The notes beneath the pieces were generated by a model. That model did not search any database, was not told the DNA's origin, and was given only the letters and a program-made list of their open reading frames with translations. A stretch of 64,000 nucleotides of DNA from Mycobacterium botniense. GTDB taxonomy: Bacteria; Actinomycetota; Actinomycetes; Mycobacteriales; Mycobacteriaceae. Numbering within the stretch: position 1 is the first letter of the stretch; every line of letters starts with the position of its first letter. Below are positions 45,094 to 53,373 of the stretch, in pieces. A program made the translations under genes and the position numbers. The stretch covers positions 1,240,001 to 1,304,000 of the forward strand of contig NZ_BLKW01000002.1 of NCBI RefSeq assembly GCF_010723305.1. Direction: 5' to 3'.

Positions 45094-45791
45094 CTCCAGA
45101 TGAACGCCTTCTCCAGCCTTTCGGTGAGGCGGCGTGCTCCGTCGGTGAAATGCCAACTGATGTGCTCGGCAGCGGCGGCGGCATCCCGGTCGCGCAGCGC
45201 GGCGATCAGCCGGCGGTGGTTCTCCACCGCGGCGCTACCCCAGTCAGGTTCGGCGGCGTACGTCACCTCAGGCACGTAGCGGGTGGCATTCAACAAAAAC
45301 CACGCCAATTTGATCCGGCCGCTGGCCAGGTTGAGCACGCGGTGGAAAGCGAACTCGATCGCGGCGATGGTTTCAGCATCACCGGACTCAACGGCTGCCG
45401 CCAGTGCCTCGTTAAGACGCTCGAGTTCGTTGATCTCGGGGACGCTGATCCGCTCAGTGGCCGCGACAGCAAGCTCCTTGGCGATCGTGGCTTGCAGCCA
45501 GAAGATATCGGCGATGTCCTGTCGGCTCAGTGGCAGGACCACGTGGCCGCGGTGCGGCTCGAGTTTCACCATGCCCTCACCGCGCAGCTTCAACAGGGCT
45601 TCCCGCACCGGGGTGATGCTGACTCCGAGTTGAGCCGCTGTCTCATCTAACCGGATGAATGTCCCGGGGCGGAGCGTCCCGGACATGATTGCGGCCCGCA
45701 GGTGGCCCGCGACCTCATCGGACAACTGTGACCGGCGCGGCCGGCGCGGCCCGCCCGGCTGCGTGGAGAGAGCAGAAAGAGGTGCGTTCAC
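45090..45791 (-). CDS. mce1R: GntR/FadR-family repressor Mce1R
   Basis: 233 residues from GTG 45791 (VNAPLSALSTQPGG). N-terminal winged HTH: SDEVAGHLRAAIMSGTLRPG, TFIRLDETAAQLGVSITPVR, EALLKLRGEGMVKLEPHRGH. The all-helical FCD/FadR ligand domain follows. It sits divergent from fadD5 as in M. tuberculosis, where Mce1R represses the mce1 operon. The frame could extend to 45944, but that stretch overlaps the fadD5 start and lacks similarity. A 117-base gap separates the two starts. Confidence 0.92.
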   Translation of the reverse strand: MNAPLSALSTQPGGPRRPRRSQLSDEVAGHLRAAIMSGTLRPGTFIRLDETAAQLGVSITPVREALLKLRGEGMVKLEPHRGHVVLPLSRQDIADIFWLQATIAKELAVAATERISVPEINELERLNEALAAAVESGDAETIAAIEFAFHRVLNLASGRIKLAWFLLNATRYVPEVTYAAEPDWGSAAVENHRRLIAALRDRDAAAAAEHISWHFTDGARRLTERLEKAFIWS

Positions 45792-45813
45792 GGTGCTTCC
45801 GGGGACTTGTGTG

Positions 45814-45823
45814 ACCGGCCGGT
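45814..45823. promoter_or_regulatory. Palindrome ACCGGCCGGT in mce1R/fadD5 gap
   Basis: A 10-bp perfect palindrome in the divergent gap. A direct TATCAAATATC repeat is at about 45857-45867. Either could be part of the Mce1R operator, but both are weak: GC palindromes are common here. Confidence 0.3.
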
Positions 45824-45908
45824 GAGGCCATAATGTGATCCAGACGACACCGAGTTTATCAAATATCAGGTTTGCGGGGCCACCGAGTACGGAGGGAATG
45901 GCAGTCAA

Positions 45909-47540
45909 TTGACCGCGCAACGAGCGACTCGAGCTCCCGAGCAACCCTTTCGCTCACGGCGGCAGAACTGGATCAACCAGCTGGAACGGCATGCCTTGAT
46001 GCAACCAGGTGCACCGGCATTGCGGTATTTGGGAAAGACAATGACCTGGGCCGAGTTGCACCGGCGGGTGACTGCACTGGCCGACGCCCTCAGCCGCCGC
46101 GGGGTCTCGTTCGGGGACCGGGTGATGGTGCTGATGCTCAACCGGCCGGAGTTCGTTGAGTCGATGCTGGCCGCGAACATGCTGGGAGCGATCGCAGTCC
46201 CGTTGAACTTTCGGCTCACCGCCGCCGAGATTGCTTTCCTGGTCCGCGATTGTCAGCCGCGGCTGATGATCACCGAAGCGGTCCTGGCCCCGGTGGCTGC
46301 CCAGGTGCGCGAAATCGAACCGGTGCTCAGCACGATCGTCGTCGCCGGGGACACCGCCGGGAAAGGTCTGCTCGGTTACGAAGACCTGATCGCGGAGCCC
46401 GGTGACCCCCACCAGCCGGTGGACATCCCCAACGATTCGCCGGCTCTCATCATGTACACCTCGGGCACCACCGGGCGCCCTAAGGGCGCAGTGCTCACTC
46501 ACACCAACTTAACCGGCCAGATGATGACGACGCTGTACACCAGCGGCGCAGATATCAACAATGATGTCGGTTTCATCGGTGTGCCGCTTTTTCACATCGC
46601 CGGAACCGGCAACCTGTTGACCGGGATGTGGCTGGGCATTCCCACGGTCATCTACCCGCTGGGCGCTTTCGATCCCGGGCAGCTGCTCGACGTGCTGGAG
46701 GCGGAGAAGGTCACCGGCATCTTTTTAGTGCCCGCCCAGTGGCAGGCGGTGTGCGCCGAGCAGCAAAGAAAACCTCGCACGCTTCGGCTGCGGGTGATGT
46801 CATGGGGGGCGGCCCCGGCGCCGGACACGCTGCTGCGGCAGATGTCGGAGACGTTCCCGGGCACCCAGATCCTGGCCGCATTCGGCCAGACTGAAATGTC
46901 GCCGGTCACCTGCATGCTGCTTGGCCAGGACGCCATCCGCAAGCGGGGGTCGGTCGGCAAGGTGATCCCGACCGTCGCCGCTCGCGTGGTCGACGAGAAC
47001 ATGAACGACGTTCCGGTCGGTGAGGTTGGCGAAATCGTCTACCGCGCGCCGACCCTGATGAGCGGCTACTGGAACAATCCGGAGGCTACCGCCGAGGCTT
47101 TCGCCGGCGGCTGGTTCCACTCCGGTGATCTGGTCCGCATGGACGAGGACGGATATGTCTGGGTGGTCGACCGCAAAAAGGACATGATCATTTCCGGCGG
47201 CGAGAACATCTACTGCGCCGAAGTGGAGAATGTCTTAGCCAGCCATCCCGCGATCGTTGAAGTCGCCGTCATCGGCCGGCCCGACTACAAGTGGGGTGAG
47301 GTGCCGATCGCGGTCGCGGCCGTCACCCACGATCTGCGGCTGGAGGACCTTGACGGATTCCTCACGGAGCGGCTGGCGCGCTACAAGCACCCCAAGGGTC
47401 TGGAGATCGTCGACGCGCTCCCGCGCAACCCGGCCGGCAAGGTGCTCAAGACCGAATTACGGCGCCGGTACGGCGCTGCACCCGAGCCCGAAAGAGTCGC
47501 CCCATCAAAGGATTCTGCGGACAACACGCAAAGCCCGTAA
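45909..47540 (+). CDS. fadD5: Fatty-acid-CoA ligase FadD5
   Basis: 543 residues from TTG 45909; the MTAQ start and RRQNWINQLERHA are collinear with my recollection of Rv0166. Adenylate-forming motifs: MYTSGTTGRPKGA (P-loop), AAFGQTEMSP, YWNNPEATAEAF, GWFHSGDLVRMDEDGYVWVV and DRKKDMIISGGENIY. The C-terminal catalytic Lys is in PRNPAGKVLKTEL. It activates fatty acids with ATP and CoA, the step expected for lipids imported by Mce1. First gene of the mce1 operon; GGAGGG lies 12 bases upstream. Confidence 0.95.
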   Translation: MTAQRATRAPEQPFRSRRQNWINQLERHALMQPGAPALRYLGKTMTWAELHRRVTALADALSRRGVSFGDRVMVLMLNRPEFVESMLAANMLGAIAVPLNFRLTAAEIAFLVRDCQPRLMITEAVLAPVAAQVREIEPVLSTIVVAGDTAGKGLLGYEDLIAEPGDPHQPVDIPNDSPALIMYTSGTTGRPKGAVLTHTNLTGQMMTTLYTSGADINNDVGFIGVPLFHIAGTGNLLTGMWLGIPTVIYPLGAFDPGQLLDVLEAEKVTGIFLVPAQWQAVCAEQQRKPRTLRLRVMSWGAAPAPDTLLRQMSETFPGTQILAAFGQTEMSPVTCMLLGQDAIRKRGSVGKVIPTVAARVVDENMNDVPVGEVGEIVYRAPTLMSGYWNNPEATAEAFAGGWFHSGDLVRMDEDGYVWVVDRKKDMIISGGENIYCAEVENVLASHPAIVEVAVIGRPDYKWGEVPIAVAAVTHDLRLEDLDGFLTERLARYKHPKGLEIVDALPRNPAGKVLKTELRRRYGAAPEPERVAPSKDSADNTQSP

Positions 47541-47642
47541 AAGCTGACATAACGATAAAACAGCCGTGTGAACTCGACGAAAGGTAAATAGGCCGATGCC
47601 CTACCCCCCGGCCGAACCATCAGGTACAGTCCTGTCGTCTCT

Positions 47643-47661
47643 CTTACTACCTGCCAGTAAG
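47643..47661. promoter_or_regulatory. Inverted repeat CTTACT-N7-AGTAAG upstream of yrbE1A
   Basis: Perfect 6-bp arms (47643-47648, 47656-47661) in the 212-base gap between fadD5 and yrbE1A. In M. tuberculosis this intergenic region is reported to contain an internal promoter. A bound regulator is possible; the rest of the gap shows nothing coding. Confidence 0.45.
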
Positions 47662-47752
47662 GAGTCGGCGGTCACACACCGGGGGACGGGGCAAGGAGGA
47701 GGCGTGCGACACGATCCGCCGGAACGCCGGGACACGGGAGTCTCGTCGTGAG

Positions 47753-48568
47753 GTGGCAGCGGTGACGGCGTCGACACGGCCCCCTTTGGTCGATTACGTC
47801 CGCGACCAGACGAAGACGCCGCTGATATTGATCGGTGGCTTCTTCCGGATGTGCGTCCTGACCGGTAAGGCGTTGTTCCGTCCGCCGTTTCAGTGGCGCG
47901 AGTTCGTCTTGATGTGCTGGTTTATCGTCAGAGTCTCGCTCGTGCCGACCATGGCGGTCTCAGTGCCGGTGACGGTGCTTTTCGATTTCGTGTTCAACAT
48001 CCTGCTGATCCAAGCCGGTGTCGGCGACATCTCGGGGGCGGGCACGGCGGTCGCTGTGATCACCCAGATCGGCCCGATCGTGACCGTCTTGGTGGTGGCC
48101 GGCGCCTGCGCGACGGCGATCTGCGCTGACCTGGGTGCCCGCACCATCCGGGAGGAAATCGATGCCATGGAGGTGCTCGGTATCGACCCCATTCACCGGC
48201 TGGTGGTTCCCCGGGTCGCGGCCATGTCCATCGTCGCCATGTTGCTCAATGGCCTGGTGAGCATGATCGGCCTGGTGGGCGGCTACCTGTTCGGGGTTTA
48301 CCTGCAGAACATCTCGGGCGGCGCCTATCTGTCGACACTGACCCTGGTGGTCGGGCTGCCCGAAGTGGTTGTGGCAACGACCAAAGCCTTCATCTTCGGG
48401 CTGATCGCGGGATTAGTGGCCTGCTACCGGGGCCTGACGGTGCGCGGCGGTCCCAAAGGTCTGGGAATTGCGGTCAACGAGACCGTGGTTCTGTGCGTGG
48501 TCTTTTTGTACGCGGTGAACGTGGTGCTGACCGCCATCGGTGTGCGGTTCGGAACGGGGGCGCTCTGA
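47753..48568 (+). CDS. yrbE1A: Mce1 transporter permease YrbE1A
   Basis: 271 residues (GTG 47753; GTG 47762 is equally plausible because MTASTRPPLVDYVRDQ aligns with the Rv0167 start). MlaE/PF02405 permease with five to six membrane helices. The EQ loop-like signature DLGARTIREEIDAMEVLGID (about 127-146) is highly conserved. With YrbE1B it forms the membrane channel of the Mce1 lipid importer, energised by the Mkl ATPase encoded elsewhere. Confidence 0.95.
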   Translation: MAAVTASTRPPLVDYVRDQTKTPLILIGGFFRMCVLTGKALFRPPFQWREFVLMCWFIVRVSLVPTMAVSVPVTVLFDFVFNILLIQAGVGDISGAGTAVAVITQIGPIVTVLVVAGACATAICADLGARTIREEIDAMEVLGIDPIHRLVVPRVAAMSIVAMLLNGLVSMIGLVGGYLFGVYLQNISGGAYLSTLTLVVGLPEVVVATTKAFIFGLIAGLVACYRGLTVRGGPKGLGIAVNETVVLCVVFLYAVNVVLTAIGVRFGTGAL

Positions 48569-48569
48569 C

Positions 48570-49439
48570 ATGACGACGGCTCAAGTACTGCGCGCCCGTT
48601 TCCCTCGGGCCACCGCCAACCTGCGTCGCTACGGTGCCGCCACCACCCGCTCATTTGATGAAGCCGGCAGGCTGGGCTGGTTCACGCTGATCAGCGCTCG
48701 CGACACAGTGTTCGCGCTGACCCGTTACCGCAGTGAAGTCCTGCGGTTGGTCGCTGAGGTAGGGATGGGCACCGGTGCCATGGCCGTCGTCGGGGGCACC
48801 GCGGTGATCGTCGGTCTGGTGACGGCGTCCTCCGGTTCGATAGTCGCCCTGCAGGGCTTTTCGACGCTGTCCCACGTCGGCCTCGGCGCGCTTATGGGGT
48901 TCGTCGCCGCCATGATCAACGTTCGTCTCGTTGCCCCTGTTGTCACCGGGGTCGTGCTGGCGTCAACGGTCGGCGCCGGCGCCACCGCCGAACTGGGCGC
49001 CAAGCGGATCAGCGAGGAGGTGGACGCGCTGGAGGTGATGGGCATCAACTCGCTGGCGTATCTGGTCTCCACCCGGCTGATCGCCGTGCAGGTGGTGATC
49101 ATCCCGCTCTACGCGTTGGCGCTGATCGCATCGTTTGTGGCTCCACAGCTGGTCACCACGGTGATGTATGGGCAGCCCTCTGGCAGCTACCAGCACTACT
49201 TCAATACCTTCTTGCGCCCCAATGACGTGTTCTGGTCCTTCGCCGAGATGATCCTCGTCGCCGGGGTGGTGATGCTGAGCCACTGCTACTACGGGTATAA
49301 CGCCAGCGGCGGTCCGGTCGGCGTCGGTGAAGCTGTCGGGCGCTCGATGCGCTTCTCGCTGGTTGCGATCAACGTCGTGCTCATCTTGTTTGAAATGACG
49401 CTCTACGGCGTCAACCCGAACTTCAACTTCACCGTTTGA
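48570..49439 (+). CDS. yrbE1B: Mce1 transporter permease YrbE1B
   Basis: 289 residues from ATG 48570 (MTTAQVLRARFPRATANL), exactly the length of Rv0168; the earlier start inside yrbE1A is rejected. MlaE family with the same loop: ELGAKRISEEVDALEVMGIN. About six hydrophobic helices. The start lies 1 base after the yrbE1A stop, so the two permeases are co-translated. Confidence 0.95.
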   Translation: MTTAQVLRARFPRATANLRRYGAATTRSFDEAGRLGWFTLISARDTVFALTRYRSEVLRLVAEVGMGTGAMAVVGGTAVIVGLVTASSGSIVALQGFSTLSHVGLGALMGFVAAMINVRLVAPVVTGVVLASTVGAGATAELGAKRISEEVDALEVMGINSLAYLVSTRLIAVQVVIIPLYALALIASFVAPQLVTTVMYGQPSGSYQHYFNTFLRPNDVFWSFAEMILVAGVVMLSHCYYGYNASGGPVGVGEAVGRSMRFSLVAINVVLILFEMTLYGVNPNFNFTV

Positions 49440-49454
49440 GGCAGCAGGAAAGCC

Positions 49455-50765
49455 ATGACGAGTCCACAAGCGAAGGTCAACAAGCCGGAGGGCCGACCAT
49501 ACAAGTTGATCGGCGTGGTGGTTTTCGTGGTTGCGGCGCTGGTGCTGTGGTTGGTCTACCTGCAGTATCGAGGCGATTTCACCGCGAAGACACCGTTGAC
49601 GATGCTGTCGTCACGGGCGGGTTTGGTGATGGATCCGGGGGCGAAGGTCACCTATAACGGGGTGCAGATCGGCCGGGTGGCCAGCATTTCGGAGATCACG
49701 CAAGACGGCAAACCGGCGGCCAAGTTCGTCCTGGACGTGTACCCGCGCTACCTCAAGCTGATTCCGGCGAATGTGGATGCGAGAATCACGGCAACCACAC
49801 TGTTCGGCCAAAAGTATGTGGCGCTGAGATCACCGAAACATCCCACACCGCAACGAATCACGCCGCACACCATCATCGATGCCAGATCGGTGACCACGGA
49901 GATCAACACACTGTTTCAGACGATCACGTCGCTCGCCGAGAAAGTGGATCCGGTCAAGGTGAACCTCACGCTGAGCGCGGCGGCGCAGGCATTGAGCGGG
50001 TTGGGTGACAAGTTCGGTCAGTCCCTGGTTAACGCGGATGCTGTCCTCGACGACGTCAATCCGCAGCAGCCGCAAATTCGGCACGATATACGGCAATTGG
50101 CTGCGTTAGGCGACGTGTATGCGAATGCGGCTCCGGACCTGTTCGATTCTCTCAACAACGCGGTGACCACCGCGCGCACCGTGCACCACCAGGAAAAAGA
50201 TCTCGACGAAGCATTGCTGGCGGCGACCGGGTTGGGTAACACGGGTGCGGATCTCTTCCACGGTGGCGGGCCCTATCTTCAGCGGGGAGCCGCCGATCTG
50301 GTACCCACCGCAAAACTGCTGGACACCTATAGCCCCGAACTTTTCTGCACAATCCGCAACTATCACGACATCGAACCCAAGGTCTATGAGTTCACCGGTG
50401 GCCGTGGCGGTTACGCGCTGCGAACCAATACCGAGGCGCTGTCCGGATTAGGAGCTATCCTCACCCCCGCGGGTCTGACCGGCACGGTGCTGACCCAAGG
50501 GCTTTTAGGGCTGGCCGGACTGGTGGGCGGGGCACCCAATCCTTACATCTATCCAGAGAACCTGCCGCGGGTGAACGCTCATGGTGGGCCGGGGGGTGCA
50601 CCGGGATGCTGGCAGACGATCACCCGTGATTTTTGGCCGGCGCCGGAGTTGGTGATCGATACCGGCAACAGCGTCGCGCCCTATAACCACCTGGACACGG
50701 GCTCCCCGTACGCGATCGAGTACGTATGGGGCCGTCAAGTAGGGGATAACACGATCAACCCATGA
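49455..50765 (+). CDS. mce1A: Mce-family protein Mce1A
   Basis: 436 residues. One N-terminal membrane anchor (IGVVVFVVAALVLWLVYLQY), then the MlaD/MCE domain about 40-120 (SRAGLVMDPGAKVTYNGVQI, GRVASIS), then a long helical Mce4_CUP1-type region. It ends with a short tail. MCE subunits assemble into a hexameric periplasmic tunnel for lipids. 15 bases after yrbE1B. Its stop overlaps the mce1B start (ATGA). Mce1A is the subunit classically linked to host-cell entry. Confidence 0.95.
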   Translation: MTSPQAKVNKPEGRPYKLIGVVVFVVAALVLWLVYLQYRGDFTAKTPLTMLSSRAGLVMDPGAKVTYNGVQIGRVASISEITQDGKPAAKFVLDVYPRYLKLIPANVDARITATTLFGQKYVALRSPKHPTPQRITPHTIIDARSVTTEINTLFQTITSLAEKVDPVKVNLTLSAAAQALSGLGDKFGQSLVNADAVLDDVNPQQPQIRHDIRQLAALGDVYANAAPDLFDSLNNAVTTARTVHHQEKDLDEALLAATGLGNTGADLFHGGGPYLQRGAADLVPTAKLLDTYSPELFCTIRNYHDIEPKVYEFTGGRGGYALRTNTEALSGLGAILTPAGLTGTVLTQGLLGLAGLVGGAPNPYIYPENLPRVNAHGGPGGAPGCWQTITRDFWPAPELVIDTGNSVAPYNHLDTGSPYAIEYVWGRQVGDNTINP

Positions 50766-51802
50766 AAATCACCGGTACCCTCGTCAAGCTCGGCATCGTC
50801 TCGATGGTGCTGCTGATGTTCACCGCAATGATCGTGGTGGTGTTCGGTCAAATGCGCTTCGAGAAGACCTACAGCTATTCCGCGGAGTTCACCAGCGCCA
50901 GCGGGCTTCGTAACGGGCAGTTCGTCCGCGCTGCCGGGGTGGAAGTCGGCAAAGTCAAAAGCGTACGGCTCGTTGACGGCGGCCGCCGGGCGCGGGTGGA
51001 CTTCACTGTCGACCGCGCGGTGCCCCTCTACCAGTCGACGACGGCGGCCATCCGTTATCTGAACCTGATCGGTGACCGGTACGTGGAGCTCAAGCGCGGG
51101 CAGGGCGAAGGTGCCGACCGGGTTTTGCCGCCGGGCGGGTTCATCCCCTTGTCGCGCACACAACCCGCCCTGGATCTCGACGCGCTCATCGGTGGTTTCA
51201 AGCCGCTGTTCCGGGCGCTGGATCCGCAGAAGGTCAACACCATTGCTTCGGCCATCATCACCGTGTTCGAAGGTCAAGGGGGCACCATCAACGACATCCT
51301 CGACCAGACCGCCCAGGCCGCATCGCATATCGCCCAGCGTGACCAGGCGATTGGTGAAGTGATCAAGAACCTCAACACCGTGCTGGATACCACGGCCAAG
51401 CACCGCAAGGAATTCGACCAGACCGTCGACAACGTCGAGAAACTCATCACCGGCCTGCGCAACCACGCCGACCCGGTGGCGGCCGGTGTCGCACACATCA
51501 GCACCGCCGCCGGGACAGTTGCCGATCTGCTGGCCGACAACCGCGCCCTGCTGCACAAGGAATTGAATTATCTGCAGGCCGTTCAACAACCGATCATCGA
51601 TGAGCGCGACAAGTACGACGACCTGTTCCACCGCGCCCCGGGTGCGTTAAACACGATCGGGCGCGTTATCGGCACGTACGGAGACTGGGTGAACTTCTAC
51701 GCCTGCGACATCACCATCAAGTGGAACGGGCTGCAGCCGGGTGGACCGGTTCGCACGGTCAAGATCTGGTCGCAGCCCACGGGTAGGTGCACGCCGCAAT
51801 GA
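50762..51802 (+). CDS. mce1B: Mce-family protein Mce1B
   Basis: 346 residues, equal to Rv0170. Anchor helix LVKLGIVSMVLLMFTAMIVV, MCE domain with YSAEFTSASGLRNGQFVRAA and GVEVGKVKSVRL, then a coiled-coil-prone stretch (TAKHRKEFDQTVDNVEKLIT). It lacks the proline-rich tail of C and D. Ends in ATGA overlap with mce1C. Confidence 0.95.
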   Translation: MKITGTLVKLGIVSMVLLMFTAMIVVVFGQMRFEKTYSYSAEFTSASGLRNGQFVRAAGVEVGKVKSVRLVDGGRRARVDFTVDRAVPLYQSTTAAIRYLNLIGDRYVELKRGQGEGADRVLPPGGFIPLSRTQPALDLDALIGGFKPLFRALDPQKVNTIASAIITVFEGQGGTINDILDQTAQAASHIAQRDQAIGEVIKNLNTVLDTTAKHRKEFDQTVDNVEKLITGLRNHADPVAAGVAHISTAAGTVADLLADNRALLHKELNYLQAVQQPIIDERDKYDDLFHRAPGALNTIGRVIGTYGDWVNFYACDITIKWNGLQPGGPVRTVKIWSQPTGRCTPQ

Positions 51803-53373
51803 GAACACTCGAACCCCCGAACCGGCTGCGCATCGGGCTGATGGGAATCGTTGTGGTGGTGCTCTTTATCGCCGTGGGCCAAAGCTTTACGAGTGTGCCG
51901 ATGGTGTTCGCCCAGCCGAGCTACTACGGGCAGTTCACCGACACCGGCGGGGTGAGCAAAGGTGACAAGGTACGCATCGCCGGGGTAACCGTCGGCTCCG
52001 TCGAGGCGCTCAAGATCGACGGCGATCACGTCCTGATCAAATTCTCAACCGGCAGTAACACTATTGGCACCGAAAGCCGGCTGGCGATCAAAACCGACAC
52101 CATCCTGGGTAAGAAGGTGCTCGAAATCGAACCGCGGGGCACCCAGACCTTGCGACCCGGAGCCGTGTTGCCGCTGGGCCAAAGCACCAGCCCATACCAG
52201 ATCTACGACGCCTTCTTCGATGTCACTAAGGCCGCCGCTGGCTGGGATATCGACACCGTCAAGCAGTCGCTGAATGTGCTGTCGCAAACGATCAACGAAA
52301 CGTATCCGCATCTGCCTCCCGTCCTGGAGGGTGTGGCCAAACTCTCCGACACCATCGGCAAACGCGACGAAGAGGTCAAACATCTCCTCGCACAAGCGAA
52401 CAAGGTGGCCAGCGTGCTCGGTGACCGTAGCCAGCAGGTCGACCGGCTGCTGGTCAACACGAAGACACTGCTGGCCGCGTTCAACGAACGCAGCCGGGCC
52501 ATTGACGCGCTGCTGACAAATGTGTCTGCCTTTTCGGCGCAGGTGCAGGGCCTGATCAACGACAACCCGAACCTGAATCACGTGCTGGAACAATTGCGCG
52601 CGGTCAGCGACTTGCTGGTGGCGCGCAAGGACGATCTGGCTCAAGTCCTCACCACCCTCGGCAAGGCCGCCGCGGCGGTTAACGAGACGATCGCCTCAGG
52701 ACCGTACTTCAAGGTGATTCTCGCCAACCTGCTGCCGTATTGGATTTTGCAGCCGTGGGTGGATGCCGCGTTCAAGAAGCGGGGTATCGACCCGGAGAAT
52801 TTCTGGCGCAGTGCCGGGCTGCCCGCGTTCCGCTGGCCCGACCCCAACGGGACCCGCTTCCCCAACGGCGCGCCGCCGCCGGCGCCGCCGGTGCTGGAGG
52901 GCACCCCGGAACATCCGGGACCCGCCGTCCCACCGGGATCGGCGTGCTCCTACACCCCGCCGGCTGACGCTGTGCCACGGCCGTGGAACCCGCTGCCGTG
53001 CGCCGGTGTTGACGTGGGCGCCTTCGGCGGTGAGTTCCCGGCCCCGATCGACGTAGCGACCTCGCCGCCCAACCCCGCCGGTTTGCCGCCCACACCGGGG
53101 ATCCCGATCGCCGGCCTGCCCGGCGAACCACCACCGGACGTGCCGGGCACACCGGTGCCGCTGCCGCCCAACGCACCGCCGGGCGCGCGCACCGAGAACC
53201 TGGCACCGGCCGGCCCGACGCCGCCGCCGTCGACGTTTGCGCCGATGCTTCCGCCCGGGCCGCCCGCGCCGCCGGGGCCCGGGCCGCAGCTGCCTGTGCC
53301 GTTCATTCCCCCCGGTGTCCAGGGAAGCCAGCCAGGTGGCGGCGGAGGAAGTGTGGGAGGAAGCCAAAGTTGA
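51799..53373 (+). CDS. mce1C: Mce-family protein Mce1C
   Basis: 524 residues from ATG 51799 (MRTLEPPNRLRIGLMGIVVV), which overlaps the mce1B stop; the GTG at 51787 is inside it. MCE domain: YGQFTDTGGVSKGDKVRIAG, TVGSVEALKI. From about residue 370 the protein is strongly Pro/Gly-rich (PPAPPVLEGTPEHPG, PPGPPAPPGPGPQ), a feature of Mce C and D chains likely spanning the cell wall. The stop overlaps the TTG start of mce1D. Confidence 0.95.
   Translation: MRTLEPPNRLRIGLMGIVVVVLFIAVGQSFTSVPMVFAQPSYYGQFTDTGGVSKGDKVRIAGVTVGSVEALKIDGDHVLIKFSTGSNTIGTESRLAIKTDTILGKKVLEIEPRGTQTLRPGAVLPLGQSTSPYQIYDAFFDVTKAAAGWDIDTVKQSLNVLSQTINETYPHLPPVLEGVAKLSDTIGKRDEEVKHLLAQANKVASVLGDRSQQVDRLLVNTKTLLAAFNERSRAIDALLTNVSAFSAQVQGLINDNPNLNHVLEQLRAVSDLLVARKDDLAQVLTTLGKAAAAVNETIASGPYFKVILANLLPYWILQPWVDAAFKKRGIDPENFWRSAGLPAFRWPDPNGTRFPNGAPPPAPPVLEGTPEHPGPAVPPGSACSYTPPADAVPRPWNPLPCAGVDVGAFGGEFPAPIDVATSPPNPAGLPPTPGIPIAGLPGEPPPDVPGTPVPLPPNAPPGARTENLAPAGPTPPPSTFAPMLPPGPPAPPGPGPQLPVPFIPPGVQGSQPGGGGGSVGGSQS

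Noticed and set aside
52045..52644. Minus-strand frame antisense to mce1C
   Set aside because: Shadow of the MCE gene; no independent evidence.
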